Shown in pieces: positions 34,137-40,959 of a DNA stretch of 40,959 nt. The stretch spans positions 1-40,959 of the forward strand of contig JAJPIX010000024.1 in assembly GCA_021324545.1 (NCBI GenBank), read 5' to 3'. Position 1 is the first letter of the stretch, and each line of letters starts with the position of its first letter. A model generated the notes under the pieces. It had not been told where the DNA came from, did no database searches, and worked only from the letters and a program-made list of their open reading frames with translations. The stretch comes from Alphaproteobacteria bacterium (GTDB lineage Bacteria; Pseudomonadota; Alphaproteobacteria; Micropepsales; Micropepsaceae). Made by a program: the position numbers and the translations under genes.

Positions 34137-34439
34137 ATGTCCACGGTTTTGCGTTTCATCAGTCTGGTTCTGATCGTGATCGCGCTCATGCTTCTGGGCG
34201 CCGACCTCATCACCACGCTCGAACGCGGCGGCCAGATTGCCGTGCGCTCGCTCGATCAGGTCTGGGCGATCCTGGCGCCGGACAGCCTGAACGCCTTCAA
34301 GTCCTGGATACAGCACACGCTGCCTTCGCCGCTTCCCGGATGGACCTATTCGATGATGGCCTTGCCGGCCTGGGGCATCACCGGCGTGCTGGGCGTGATC
34401 CTAGCCTTCCTGTTCGGCCGCAAGCCCGCGGAAGAGTAA
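34137..34439 (+). CDS. Small membrane protein of unknown function
   Basis: Protein of 100 residues with two hydrophobic segments (about 5-27 and 70-93) flanking a loop with a conserved-looking SLNAFKSWIQHTLPSPLPGW. It ends with a short basic/acidic tail (GRKPAEE). I do not recognise the family precisely, though short proteins of this layout are frequent in Alphaproteobacteria. The ATG at 34137 follows GGCGAGGGG. It ends three bases before the stop of the convergent cobalamin adenosyltransferase gene. Confidence 0.7.
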   Translation: MSTVLRFISLVLIVIALMLLGADLITTLERGGQIAVRSLDQVWAILAPDSLNAFKSWIQHTLPSPLPGWTYSMMALPAWGITGVLGVILAFLFGRKPAEE

Positions 34440-34442
34440 CCG

Positions 34443-35006
34443 TCAGCGGTTTTCGCCCGGCTTCCACAACACGTCTTTGGTGCCCTTGTGGTTGGCAAAT
34501 CGCGCCGCCACGAACAGATGATCGGAAAGCCGGTTCACATATCTGAGCGCCGCCGGATTGAGCGGCTCCTTGTCCGCTAGCTCCACGATCCGGCGCTCGG
34601 CGCGCCGCACGATTGCGCGCGCCAGATGCAGATGCGCGGCCGCTTCCGTCCCGCCCGGCAGCACGAAGGAATTGAGCGGCGCAAGCTCCCCATTCATCGA
34701 ATCGATTTCGCGCTCCAGCCGCTCCACCTGGGAATCGGCGATGCGCAGGCGGCCTTCCGCGCGGCGGGCTGTTTCCGGCACGCACAAATCCGCGCCCAGA
34801 TCGAACAGGTCGTTCTGGATGCGCGCCAGCATCTCGTCCATCGCGCCTTTGGTGTAAAGGCGCGCCAGCCCGATAGCTGCGTTGGCCTCGTCCACCGTGC
34901 CGAAGGCCTCTATCCGCAGGCTGTGTTTGGGAAGCCGCGTGCCGTCGCCGAGCGCGGTCGTTCCCTTGTCGCCGGTCCTTGTGTAGATGCGGTTCAGCAC
35001 GACCAT
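34443..35006 (-). CDS. Cob(I)alamin adenosyltransferase, PduO type
   Basis: Enzyme of 187 residues that transfers the 5'-deoxyadenosyl group of ATP to cob(I)alamin, making coenzyme B12. The PduO/MMAB signature is complete: N-terminal RIYTRTGDKGTTALGDG (ATP loop), GTVDEANAAIGLAR, LNSFVLPGGTEAAAHLHLARAIVRRAERR, and RYVNRLSDHLFVAAR. The ATG at 35006 has AGGA seven bases ahead; the longer frame to 35051 lacks this. It stands alone, so which B12-dependent enzyme it serves cannot be seen here. Confidence 0.93.
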   Translation of the reverse strand: MVVLNRIYTRTGDKGTTALGDGTRLPKHSLRIEAFGTVDEANAAIGLARLYTKGAMDEMLARIQNDLFDLGADLCVPETARRAEGRLRIADSQVERLEREIDSMNGELAPLNSFVLPGGTEAAAHLHLARAIVRRAERRIVELADKEPLNPAALRYVNRLSDHLFVAARFANHKGTKDVLWKPGENR

Positions 35007-35170
35007 CAAAATTTCCTGACGCCCGATCCTGCGCGCGCCCCGATCGTCCATGCAAATCCGCAGGGCCCGCGCGAGGAATTGTTAGGCAACTATACAATTT
35101 TGCAAAGCGACGGACCACTCATCTCTGGCGCTTACCATCGGGGATGCGTCCCACCAGAATGGAGATTCGG

Positions 35171-35341
35171 ATGCAAGTCGAAAGCGCAGGCTCCATGCAA
35201 AGCATGGCCGCCATGATGAAGGCCAGGGAAACCGCAGAAGGCCCCGGGCCCGATCATGATGGCGACAGCGATGACCGGAGCGGCGCCGTGAAGTCGGCGA
35301 CCGCCCCGGGGGTCGGCAATCTGGTCGATGTTTCGGCCTGA
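35171..35341 (+). CDS. Small protein of 56 residues, unknown function
   Basis: Short reading frame with a Met-rich N-terminal half (SMQSMAAMMKARE), a strongly acidic middle (PDHDGDSDD) and a closing APGVGNLVDVSA. Many Alphaproteobacteria carry tiny proteins of this style (Ser/Met start, D-H-D-rich centre, a P-G-x-G-x-x-V-D-x-x-A end), which makes it likely to be real. GGAG lies six bases before the ATG at 35171. It is followed 12 bases after the stop by an unusually strong hairpin. It could bind metal through the Asp/His cluster, but that is a guess. Confidence 0.55.
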   Translation: MQVESAGSMQSMAAMMKARETAEGPGPDHDGDSDDRSGAVKSATAPGVGNLVDVSA

Positions 35342-35352
35342 CCCATGGTGCA

Positions 35353-35390
35353 GGCATGCCCTCGCGCCGGGAACGGCGCGTGGGCATGCC
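35353..35390 (+). terminator. Very strong hairpin after the small protein gene
   Basis: GGCATGCCC (35353-35361) and CGCGCCG (35363-35369) pair with CGGCGCG (35374-35380) and GGGCATGCC (35382-35390). That is sixteen base pairs with a single T-T mismatch, closed by a GGAA loop. No U-tract follows. It probably ends or protects the mRNA of the 56-residue protein; a palindromic repeat is the alternative. Confidence 0.6.
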
Positions 35391-35417
35391 GGCTTCCGGA
35401 AAATTTGCGATGGCCCC

Positions 35418-35445
35418 TTGAACGGGACCCATTGAACCCTACATA
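35418..35445 (+). promoter_or_regulatory. Possible promoter of a small RNA
   Basis: TTGAAC (35418-35423), a 16-base spacer and TACATA (35440-35445) form a plausible sigma-70 promoter in a gene-free stretch. A start near 35452 would yield a transcript of about 60 bases, ending at the terminator before the zinc-finger gene. Confidence 0.4.
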
Positions 35446-35451
35446 GGGGTT

Positions 35452-35512
35452 ATCTCCTGAAGTGTGTCCTGACGGGTGCGGGGGCCAAGCCCTTGGCGCC
35501 TTTTTTATTTTT
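35452..35512 (+). ncRNA. Candidate small RNA with an intrinsic terminator
   Basis: The predicted transcript begins with an unpaired TTATCTCCTGAAG segment containing an anti-Shine-Dalgarno-like TCTCCT and, further on, TCCT. It ends in a GC-rich stem and a T-run. No reading frame of any length is present. Short RNAs with exposed CUCC motifs are known regulators in Alphaproteobacteria. The segment could instead be an attenuator-like leader of the downstream zinc-finger/polA transcript or the tail of the upstream gene. Confidence 0.35.
35482..35512 (+). terminator. Rho-independent terminator
   Basis: A GGGCCAA / TTGGCGCC stem (35482-35500, one bulged G, GCCC loop) is followed directly by six T, one A and five T (35501-35512). 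It is the clearest plus-strand intrinsic terminator in the window. It separates the small protein/small RNA stretch from the promoter of the zinc-finger gene. Confidence 0.8.
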
Positions 35513-35538
35513 GCACCGTTGCCGCTCATGGCTATAGT
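35511..35538 (+). promoter_or_regulatory. Promoter of the zinc-finger gene and polA
   Basis: TTGCAC (35511-35516), a 16-base spacer and TATAGT (35533-35538). The -35 box overlaps the end of the preceding terminator's T-run. The predicted start is near 35545, giving a leader of about 28 bases before the ATG at 35573. Confidence 0.6.
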
Positions 35539-35572
35539 CCGCCCGCTTTCAGACATTGCTGAAGGGGAAGCC

Positions 35573-35785
35573 ATGCCAGACACCGGCCAAATTCTGTCCA
35601 GCGCCCTGCCAGCGCCGGAGGTTATCGAGGTCACCGATACGCGGGTGGCCTGCGACGGCGGGGGCGGAGCGCTCGGCCATCCCAAGGTCTATCTTGAAAT
35701 GGGCGACGAGAATTTCATCGATTGCCCCTATTGCGACCGCCGCTTCAAGCTGAAGCCGGGCGCGGAACGCGACATCACGCATTGA
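35573..35785 (+). CDS. Zinc-finger domain protein (zf-CHCC, NDUFS6-like)
   Basis: Protein of 70 residues of the family related to the mitochondrial complex I subunit NDUFS6. It has one Cys in RVACDGGGG, a His in LGHPKVYLEM, and C-P-Y-C followed by DRRFKL, giving the C-H-C-C zinc site. In bacteria it is a small conserved alphaproteobacterial protein of unclear role. The ATG at 35573 follows GAAGGGGAAG. The stop codon overlaps the TTG proposed as the start of polA, so the two genes appear coupled. Confidence 0.88.
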   Translation: MPDTGQILSSALPAPEVIEVTDTRVACDGGGGALGHPKVYLEMGDENFIDCPYCDRRFKLKPGAERDITH

Positions 35786-38727
35786 ACACGAAAAATCACG
35801 AACGGCCCCTGAAGAAGGGCGATCATCTCTATCTCGTTGACGGCTCGGGTTATCTGTTCCGCGCCTATCACGCGCTGCCGCCCCTGTCGCGCAAATCCGA
35901 CGGCCTGCCCACGGGCGCGGTCTCGGGCTACTGCAACATGTTGTGGAAGCTGCTCGAAGACATGAAGGGCGAAGATGCGCCCACGCATCTGGCCGTGATT
36001 TTCGATGCCGGAAAAACGACCTTCCGCAACAGGATCTATCCGCAATACAAGGCGCACCGGCCCGAGCCGCCGGAAGATCTCATTCCGCAGTTCCCGCTGG
36101 TGCGCGAAGCCACGCGCGCCTTCGGCGTGCCAAGCGTGGAGCTGGAGAATTACGAAGCCGACGACCTGATCGCAACCTATGCGGCGCTCGCCAGGAAACA
36201 GGGCGCACGCGTGACGATCGTGTCGTCCGACAAGGATCTGATGCAGCTTGTCGAAGACGGCGTCGTGACTTTGCTCGATACGATGAAAGGCAAGCGCATC
36301 GGGCAGGCCGAGGTGATGGAGCGCTTCGGCGTGCCGCCCTCCAGGGTGATCGATGTGCAGGCGCTGGCCGGCGATTCCAGCGACAATGTGCCCGGCGTTC
36401 CCGGCATCGGGGTCAAGACGGCGGCCGAGCTGATCAACGCATATGGCGATCTGGAGACATTGCTGAAGCGCGCCCAGGAGATCAAACAGCCCAAGCGGCG
36501 GGAATCGCTGATCGAACATGCCGGCAATGCGCGCATTTCCAGGGTGCTCGTGACACTCGATGACAAGGCGCCCATCAGGGAACAGCTGCACGAATTCGGC
36601 GTCCGCGATCCGGAACCTGCCACGCTGATCGCGTTCCTCAAGGCGATGGAATTCAACGCCCTGTTGAAGCGCGCGGCGGCAAAGCTTGGGGTGGAAGATC
36701 CCGACGCCATTCCGCCCGCGCCCGATCCGGCGGGCAAGGTGTTGCCGGCGCCCGGCGGGGCAGCGCCTTTGCCAGCAGCGGCCAAACAGCCGCTTCCGGC
36801 CGGAAAGGCGCCCCTCAAGACCGTCAACGGCGCGGGCGCTCCGGGCGCGATCGCAAACCGGGATGCAATCCTCAAGCCGATTGATCACGCCCTGTATGAA
36901 ACCGTCACCACGCTTGACCGGCTGGAACATTGGCTTGTGCGGGCGCGCGAAATGGGCCGGGTGGCAATCGACACCGAGACCACCTCGCTTGACCCGATGC
37001 AGGCGGGCCTTTGCGGGGTATCGCTTGCGGTTGCGCCCAACGAAGCCTGCTACATCCCTTGCGGCCACCGCCCGGGCAGCGGCCTTGATCTTTCGCAGAC
37101 CGGCCGAATCGAACAGCTCGACGAGAGCGTGCTTCTCGAACGGCTCAAGCCGCTCCTCGAAGACGAAAGCGTGCTCAAGATCGCGCAGAACCTGAAATAC
37201 GATTACCTGATTTTCCTTCAGCGCGGCATTCGCGTGGCACCGTTCGACGACACGATGCTTCTGTCTTTTGTGCTCGACTCGGCCCTGCACGGTCACGGCA
37301 TGGACGAGCTGTCGGAGCTGCATCTCACGCACAAGCCGATCACCTTCAATGAAGTGGCCGGCCGCGGCCGGGAGAAGCAGACCTTCGATTGCGTGCCGGT
37401 GAAAGAAGCCACCCGCTATGCCGCCGAAGATGCCGATGTCACGCTTCGTCTGCACATGCTGCTCAAGCCGCGGCTGATCGCGGAAGGAAAGACGGGCGTC
37501 TATGAAACGACGGAGCGCCCGCTCATTCCCGTGCTGGCCGCCATGGAGCAGGCCGGAATCGCGATCGACCCCGATTTCCTCAGAAGGCTGTCAAACGATT
37601 TCGGAAAGCAGATGGCGGCGCTGGAAACCGAAATCTTCAGGCTCGCCGGCGGCGAATTCAACATCGGCTCGCCCAAGCAGCTGGGCGATCTTCTGTTCGG
37701 CACGATGAAGCTCCAGGGCGGCCGGCGCACCAAAACCGGCGCCTGGTCGACGGATGTGGATGTGCTGGAGGAACTGGCGGCCCAGGGCTACGAGATCGCG
37801 AGGAAGGTGCTGGACTGGCGGGGGCTTTCGAAGCTGCGCGGCACGTATACCGAAGCGCTCCCGACCTATGTGAATCCGAAAACCGGCCGCGTGCATACCT
37901 CCTTCCAGCTGGCGGCGGCGAGCACGGGGCGATTGGCCTCAACCGATCCCAACCTGCAGAACATCCCCATCCGCACCGAAGAAGGCCGCAAGATCAGGCG
38001 GGCATTCGTCGCCCCCACAGGCTCCAAGCTCGTCAGCGCCGATTACAGCCAGATCGAACTGCGCCTGCTCGCCCATATCGCCGACATTCCGCAGCTGAAA
38101 AAGGCGTTCGCCGACGGGCTCGACATTCATGCGATGACCGCATCGGAAATCTTCGGCGTCCCGGTGAAAGGCATGCCGCCCGAAGTGCGCCGGCGCGCCA
38201 AGGCGATCAATTTCGGCATTGTTTACGGCATTTCCGGCTTCGGGCTTGCGCAGCAACTCGGCATTTCGCGCGAGGAAGCCAACGACTACATCAAGAAATA
38301 TTTTCAGCGCTTTCCGGGAATCCGCGACTATATGGAAGAAACGAAGGCCTACGCGCGCGCGCACGGCTTTGTGGAAACGCTCTTTGGCCGGCGCGTGCAT
38401 ATCCGCGAGATCAAGTCCAGCAATCCCTCGTTCCGCGCCGGCGCCGAACGCGCGGCGATCAACGCCCCGATCCAGGGCTCCGCCGCTGATATCATCCGCC
38501 GCGCCATGATCCGCATGCCTGATGCGCTGGCGAAGAAAAAGCTCAGGGCGAAAATGCTGCTGCAGGTTCACGACGAGCTGGTGTTCGAAACGCCGGACGG
38601 CGAAGTGGATGCGCTGATGGCCTTGGCCGGATCGGTGATGGAAAAGGCCGCGCTCCCGGCGATCAGTTTGTCGGTGCCCCTGGTCGTGGACGCGCGCGCC
38701 GCCCAGAACTGGGACGAGGCGCGTTAA
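35782..38727 (+). CDS. polA: PolA, DNA polymerase I
   Basis: Protein of 981 residues with all three domains. The 5' nuclease (about 10-300) shows YLVDGSGYLFRAYHAL, DDLIATYA, SSDKDLMQLV and GDSSDNVPGVPGIGVKTA. A Pro/Ala-rich linker (about 305-365) follows. The proofreading 3'-5' exonuclease (about 375-590) has AIDTETTSLD, NLKYDYLIF and YAAEDADVTLRL, with its acidic residues intact. The polymerase has SADYSQIELRLLAHIA, RRAKAINFGIVYGISGFGL and QVHDELVFE. It fills gaps in Okazaki fragment processing and excision repair. No ATG fits; the TTG at 35782, overlapping the zinc-finger stop (TTGA), is the best start, with a CTG at 35809 as a poor alternative. Confidence 0.94.
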   Translation: MNTKNHERPLKKGDHLYLVDGSGYLFRAYHALPPLSRKSDGLPTGAVSGYCNMLWKLLEDMKGEDAPTHLAVIFDAGKTTFRNRIYPQYKAHRPEPPEDLIPQFPLVREATRAFGVPSVELENYEADDLIATYAALARKQGARVTIVSSDKDLMQLVEDGVVTLLDTMKGKRIGQAEVMERFGVPPSRVIDVQALAGDSSDNVPGVPGIGVKTAAELINAYGDLETLLKRAQEIKQPKRRESLIEHAGNARISRVLVTLDDKAPIREQLHEFGVRDPEPATLIAFLKAMEFNALLKRAAAKLGVEDPDAIPPAPDPAGKVLPAPGGAAPLPAAAKQPLPAGKAPLKTVNGAGAPGAIANRDAILKPIDHALYETVTTLDRLEHWLVRAREMGRVAIDTETTSLDPMQAGLCGVSLAVAPNEACYIPCGHRPGSGLDLSQTGRIEQLDESVLLERLKPLLEDESVLKIAQNLKYDYLIFLQRGIRVAPFDDTMLLSFVLDSALHGHGMDELSELHLTHKPITFNEVAGRGREKQTFDCVPVKEATRYAAEDADVTLRLHMLLKPRLIAEGKTGVYETTERPLIPVLAAMEQAGIAIDPDFLRRLSNDFGKQMAALETEIFRLAGGEFNIGSPKQLGDLLFGTMKLQGGRRTKTGAWSTDVDVLEELAAQGYEIARKVLDWRGLSKLRGTYTEALPTYVNPKTGRVHTSFQLAAASTGRLASTDPNLQNIPIRTEEGRKIRRAFVAPTGSKLVSADYSQIELRLLAHIADIPQLKKAFADGLDIHAMTASEIFGVPVKGMPPEVRRRAKAINFGIVYGISGFGLAQQLGISREEANDYIKKYFQRFPGIRDYMEETKAYARAHGFVETLFGRRVHIREIKSSNPSFRAGAERAAINAPIQGSAADIIRRAMIRMPDALAKKKLRAKMLLQVHDELVFETPDGEVDALMALAGSVMEKAALPAISLSVPLVVDARAAQNWDEAR

Positions 38728-38731
38728 ACGT

Positions 38732-38837
38732 CCTCCCGGTTCCGACAGGCTCGCCACGAGGGCTTTGCTCAAATTCTCATCCTGATCCTGTCGAGGGATG
38801 AGGATGCTTCGACAAATGCGTGATGCGGGGATGAGAA
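38732..38837. repeat. Cluster of palindromic repeats between polA and moeB
   Basis: Elements seen: one related to the rimP-nusA repeat at 38732-38761 (CCTC ... TCCGACAGGCTCG ... GAGG); a hairpin CTCATCC (38776-38782) / GGATGAG (38796-38802); and a TTCTCATCC (38774-38782) / GGATGAGAA (38829-38837) pair. The second half overlaps the 3' end of moeB on the minus strand and supplies its last codons and stop. Confidence 0.7.
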
Positions 38838-39592
38838 CCGCAGAGCGCGCATCCGGGATCGGGATGGAATTTCACGGTGCGAAAGGTCGTGGACAGCGCA
38901 TCATAGATCAGAAGCCGTCCGGCGAGCGATTGGCCGATGCCCAGAATTTCTTTCATCACTTCCAGCGCCTGCAGCGTGCCCATCACGCCGGCGGCCGCGC
39001 CCAGAACGCCGGCCTCCGAACAGGACGGCACGGTTCCCGGCGGCGGCGGTTCGGGAAAGAGGCAGCGATAGCAGGGATAGGCGCCCGTCCGGTCGAAGGC
39101 CTTGAAGGTGGAAAGCTGGCCGTCGAATTCCGTGACGGCGGCGGAGACCAGAATTTTCCCGGCGAAGAAGCATGCATCGTTCACCAGAAAGCGCGTCGTG
39201 AAATTGTCCGATCCGTCGGCAACGATGTCGTATTGCGAAATCAGGCCGGGCGCATTGGAAGCATCGAGGCGCAGCTGATGCGGCACAACCATCACGTTGG
39301 GATTGATCGCGGCGGCCGCATCGCGCGCACTTTCGGTTTTCGCCCGCCCCACGTCCGCCGTCCGGTGGGCGATCTGCCGCTGCAGGTTGGAAAGCGACAC
39401 GGTGTCGAAATCCGCCACCCCGATGGTGCCCACCCCGGCCGCGGCGAGATAAAGGATCAAAGGGCTGCCCAGCCCGCCCGCCCCGATGACCAGAACCCGC
39501 GCGGCCCGGAGCCGCGCCTGGCCAGCACCGCCCACCTCGCGCAGCACGATGTGGCGGGCGTAACGCTCGAGCTCCTCGTCCGAAAGGGCCAT
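38777..39592 (-). CDS. moeB: MoeB/ThiF family adenylyltransferase
   Basis: E1-like enzyme of 271 residues that adenylates the C-terminal Gly-Gly of a sulfur-carrier protein (MoaD or ThiS) for molybdopterin or thiamine synthesis. It shows RYARHIVLREVGGAGQ, the nucleotide loop GAGGLGSP, ADFDTVSLSNLQRQ, GSDNFTTRFLVND, and two zinc-binding Cys pairs (C-Y-R-C and C-A-L-C). Which carrier it serves cannot be told. The normal end is close to the last CALCG; the final 19 or so residues (ending HPSTGSG) are encoded by a palindromic repeat. The ATG at 39592 matches the family N-terminus MALSDEELERYARH. Confidence 0.9.
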   Translation of the reverse strand: MALSDEELERYARHIVLREVGGAGQARLRAARVLVIGAGGLGSPLILYLAAAGVGTIGVADFDTVSLSNLQRQIAHRTADVGRAKTESARDAAAAINPNVMVVPHQLRLDASNAPGLISQYDIVADGSDNFTTRFLVNDACFFAGKILVSAAVTEFDGQLSTFKAFDRTGAYPCYRCLFPEPPPPGTVPSCSEAGVLGAAAGVMGTLQALEVMKEILGIGQSLAGRLLIYDALSTTFRTVKFHPDPGCALCGSHPRITHLSKHPHPSTGSG

Positions 39593-39719
39593 GGCGGCCG
39601 TCTTAGCCGGGGCGGCCCGATGGCGAAAGTGCGGGCACAAAACCGGCGGTTCCGCGGCAATTGGCCTTCACCTTAAGCCCCGGGCCGGCTTGCTTTTTCG
39701 CCCGGGATCGGGTGTTGGT

Positions 39720-39749
39720 TTGCCCGCTTGGGGCGGCAACGCCTATTGT
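39720..39749 (+). promoter_or_regulatory. Candidate pckA promoter
   Basis: TTGCCC (39720-39725), an 18-base spacer and TATTGT (39744-39749), 62 bases before the pckA ATG. Upstream at 39679-39706 is a CCCGGGC/GCCCGGG inverted repeat with a 14-base loop. It could end the moeB-side transcription or bind a regulator. The rest of the 219-base gap shows nothing I recognise. Confidence 0.45.
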
Positions 39750-39811
39750 CCTCTGAACGACAACAAGACCGGCGCCGGCAGCCGGCCGCAGAATTCTACG
39801 GGAGTCCGCTG

Positions 39812-40959
39812 ATGACTGACGCCAAACAGGGCGCCTTTGGCCTTGAAGGCCAGGGTTTTCGCAATCTCAAGGCCGTGCACTGGAACCAGAGCGTGCCGGC
39901 GCTGTACGAACAATCGCTTCAGCGCCGCGAAGGCCATCTTGCCAAGAATGGTCCGCTCCTGGTGCTGACCGGCCAGCACACCGGCCGCTCGGCCAACGAC
40001 AAATTCGTGGTCCGCGATGCGGCAAGCGAGAACCAGGTCTGGTGGGACAACAACAAGCCCATGAGCCCGGCGCATTTCGATGCGCTTCTGGCCGACATGC
40101 TGAAATTCGCCGAAGGCCGCGAGCTCTTCGCCAAGGATCTCTATGGCGGCGCCGATCTCACCTATCGCCTGCCGGTGCGCATCGTCACCGAATATGCCTG
40201 GCATTCGCTTTTTGTGCATCAGCTCCTGATCCGGCCCACGGCGGAAGAGCACAAGGGATTCAGGCCCGAATTCACGATCATCGATCTGCCGGGCTTCCGC
40301 GCAAATCCCGCAAAGCACGGCACGGTCAGCGAAACTGTGATCGCCGTGAACTTCACCAAGAAGATGGTCCTGATCGGCGGCACGTCCTATGCGGGCGAAA
40401 TCAAGAAATCCGTCTTCACCATCATGAATTACCTGCTTCCGCCCAAGCGGGTGATGTCCATGCATTGCTCGGCCAATGTCGGCAAGGACGGAAAGGCTGC
40501 GATCTTCTTCGGCCTCTCCGGCACCGGCAAGACAACGCTTTCGGCCGATGCCAGCCGCACGCTCATCGGCGACGACGAGCATGGCTGGAGCGAGCACGGC
40601 ATCTTCAACATCGAAGGCGGCTGCTACGCGAAAGTGATCCGCCTGTCGCGCGAAAACGAACCTGAAATCTACGCCACCACCGAACGCTTCGGCACCGTGC
40701 TCGAGAATGTGGTGATGGATGCCGACACGCGGGAGCTCGACCTGGACAGCGCCAAATATGCGGAAAACACCCGCGCCGCCTATCCGATCGATTTCATTCC
40801 GAACGCCAGCGAAACCGGCCGCGCCGGCCATCCCAGAAACGTCATCATGCTGACGGCCGATGCCTTCGGCGTGCTGCCGCCGATTGCCAAGCTGACTCCG
40901 AGCCAGGCGATGTACCATTTCCTCTCGGGCTTCACGGCGAAAGTCGCGGGCACGGAGAA
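39812..40959 (+). CDS. pckA: PckA, ATP-dependent phosphoenolpyruvate carboxykinase (3' end outside window)
   Basis: Gluconeogenic enzyme converting oxaloacetate and ATP to phosphoenolpyruvate, CO2 and ADP. The first 382 codons are present of an expected 530-540. Motifs are [22 protein letters not shown] and [16 protein letters not shown] near the substrate site, [12 protein letters not shown], the P-loop [18 protein letters not shown] (metal and nucleotide), and EGGCYAKVI. The ATG at 39812 has GGGAG ahead. It is divergent from moeB. A cleavage of function between this gene and its neighbours is not apparent; pckA is normally monocistronic and regulated by carbon source. Confidence 0.97.
   Translation, partial: MTDAKQGAFGLEGQGFRNLKAVHWNQSVPALYEQSLQRREGHLAKNGPLLVLTGQHTGRSANDKFVVRDAASENQVWWDNNKPMSPAHFDALLADMLKFAEGRELFAKDLYGGADLTYRLPVRIVTEYAWHSLFVHQLLIRPTAEEHKGFRPEFTIIDLPGFRANPAKHGTVSETVIAVNFTKKMVLIGGTSYAGEIKKSVFTIMNYLLPPKRVMSMHCSANVGKDGKAAIFFGLSGTGKTTLSADASRTLIGDDEHGWSEHGIFNIEGGCYAKVIRLSRENEPEIYATTERFGTVLENVVMDADTRELDLDSAKYAENTRAAYPIDFIPNASETGRAGHPRNVIMLTADAFGVLPPIAKLTPSQAMYHFLSGFTAKVAGTE

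Noticed and set aside
35728..37455. A 575-codon open frame antisense to polA
   Set aside because: polA motifs cover the sense strand throughout, and the antisense product shows no family features.
1..40959. CRISPR arrays, rRNA genes, prophage or secretion-system clusters
   Set aside because: No regular direct repeats with spacers, no rRNA sequence and no phage or secretion genes were seen anywhere in the window.

Overview
The window is chromosomal DNA from an alphaproteobacterium, apart from one AT-richer insert. The evidence is high G+C with strong C/G third-position bias, a RegB/SCO/RegA redox cluster, MmcB, a YlxR–L7Ae fusion, the rimP-nusA-ylxR-infB ... rbfA-truB-rpsO-pnp order, and palindromic intergenic repeats of a type common in that class. 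The family or genus cannot be fixed from the sequence. No gene-free stretch exceeds about 230 bases, so coding density is high and most of the region is housekeeping.

Layout, left to right. (1) 1-4069: on the minus strand a PQQ-type sugar dehydrogenase, a CPBP membrane protease, tRNA-Ala(CGC) and a yggT/DUF167/folD operon (folD runs off the left edge), plus a small exported protein on the plus strand. (2) 4107-6651: two short-chain dehydrogenases flank a DUF3800 gene of visibly lower G+C, the one clear sign of horizontal transfer. (3) 6721-12692: a ferritin-like diiron protein, then a divergent block of CHASE2 cyclase-like protein, MFS transporter and DUF2817 peptidase-like protein. (4) 12689-15390: SCO copper chaperone, RegB-type sensor kinase and RegA-type regulator. 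(5) 15401-17466: YjbR-like protein, MmcB DNA repair protein and a second paralogue of the ferritin-like diiron protein. (6) 17648-22357: hslVU, metK, trmB and a DUF6438 protein. (7) 22469-33491: the translation/transcription/RNA-decay superoperon rimP to pnp, interrupted between infB and rbfA by a TPR-sulfotransferase gene. (8) 33586-40959: cupin, small membrane protein, cobalamin adenosyltransferase, a 56-residue protein, a candidate small RNA, a zinc-finger protein coupled to polA, moeB, and pckA running off the right edge.

The most interesting non-obvious signal is that the two 370-residue diiron paralogues, about 10 kb apart, have the same promoter architecture. Each carries a TGACG-N4-CGTCA palindrome inside a longer shared block, six or seven bases upstream of a TTGA-type -35 box and 17 bases ahead of a -10 box. 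This points to a two-gene regulon under one unidentified regulator. Other signals worth checking are a cyclase domain that has lost a metal-binding aspartate, a LexA-like box in front of mmcB, a hairpin holding the hslV ribosome-binding site, palindromic repeats that supply the trmB start codon and a new moeB C-terminus, and a possible 60-nt RNA between 35452 and 35512.

All calls come from reading motifs by eye. No database search, folding program or alignment was run.
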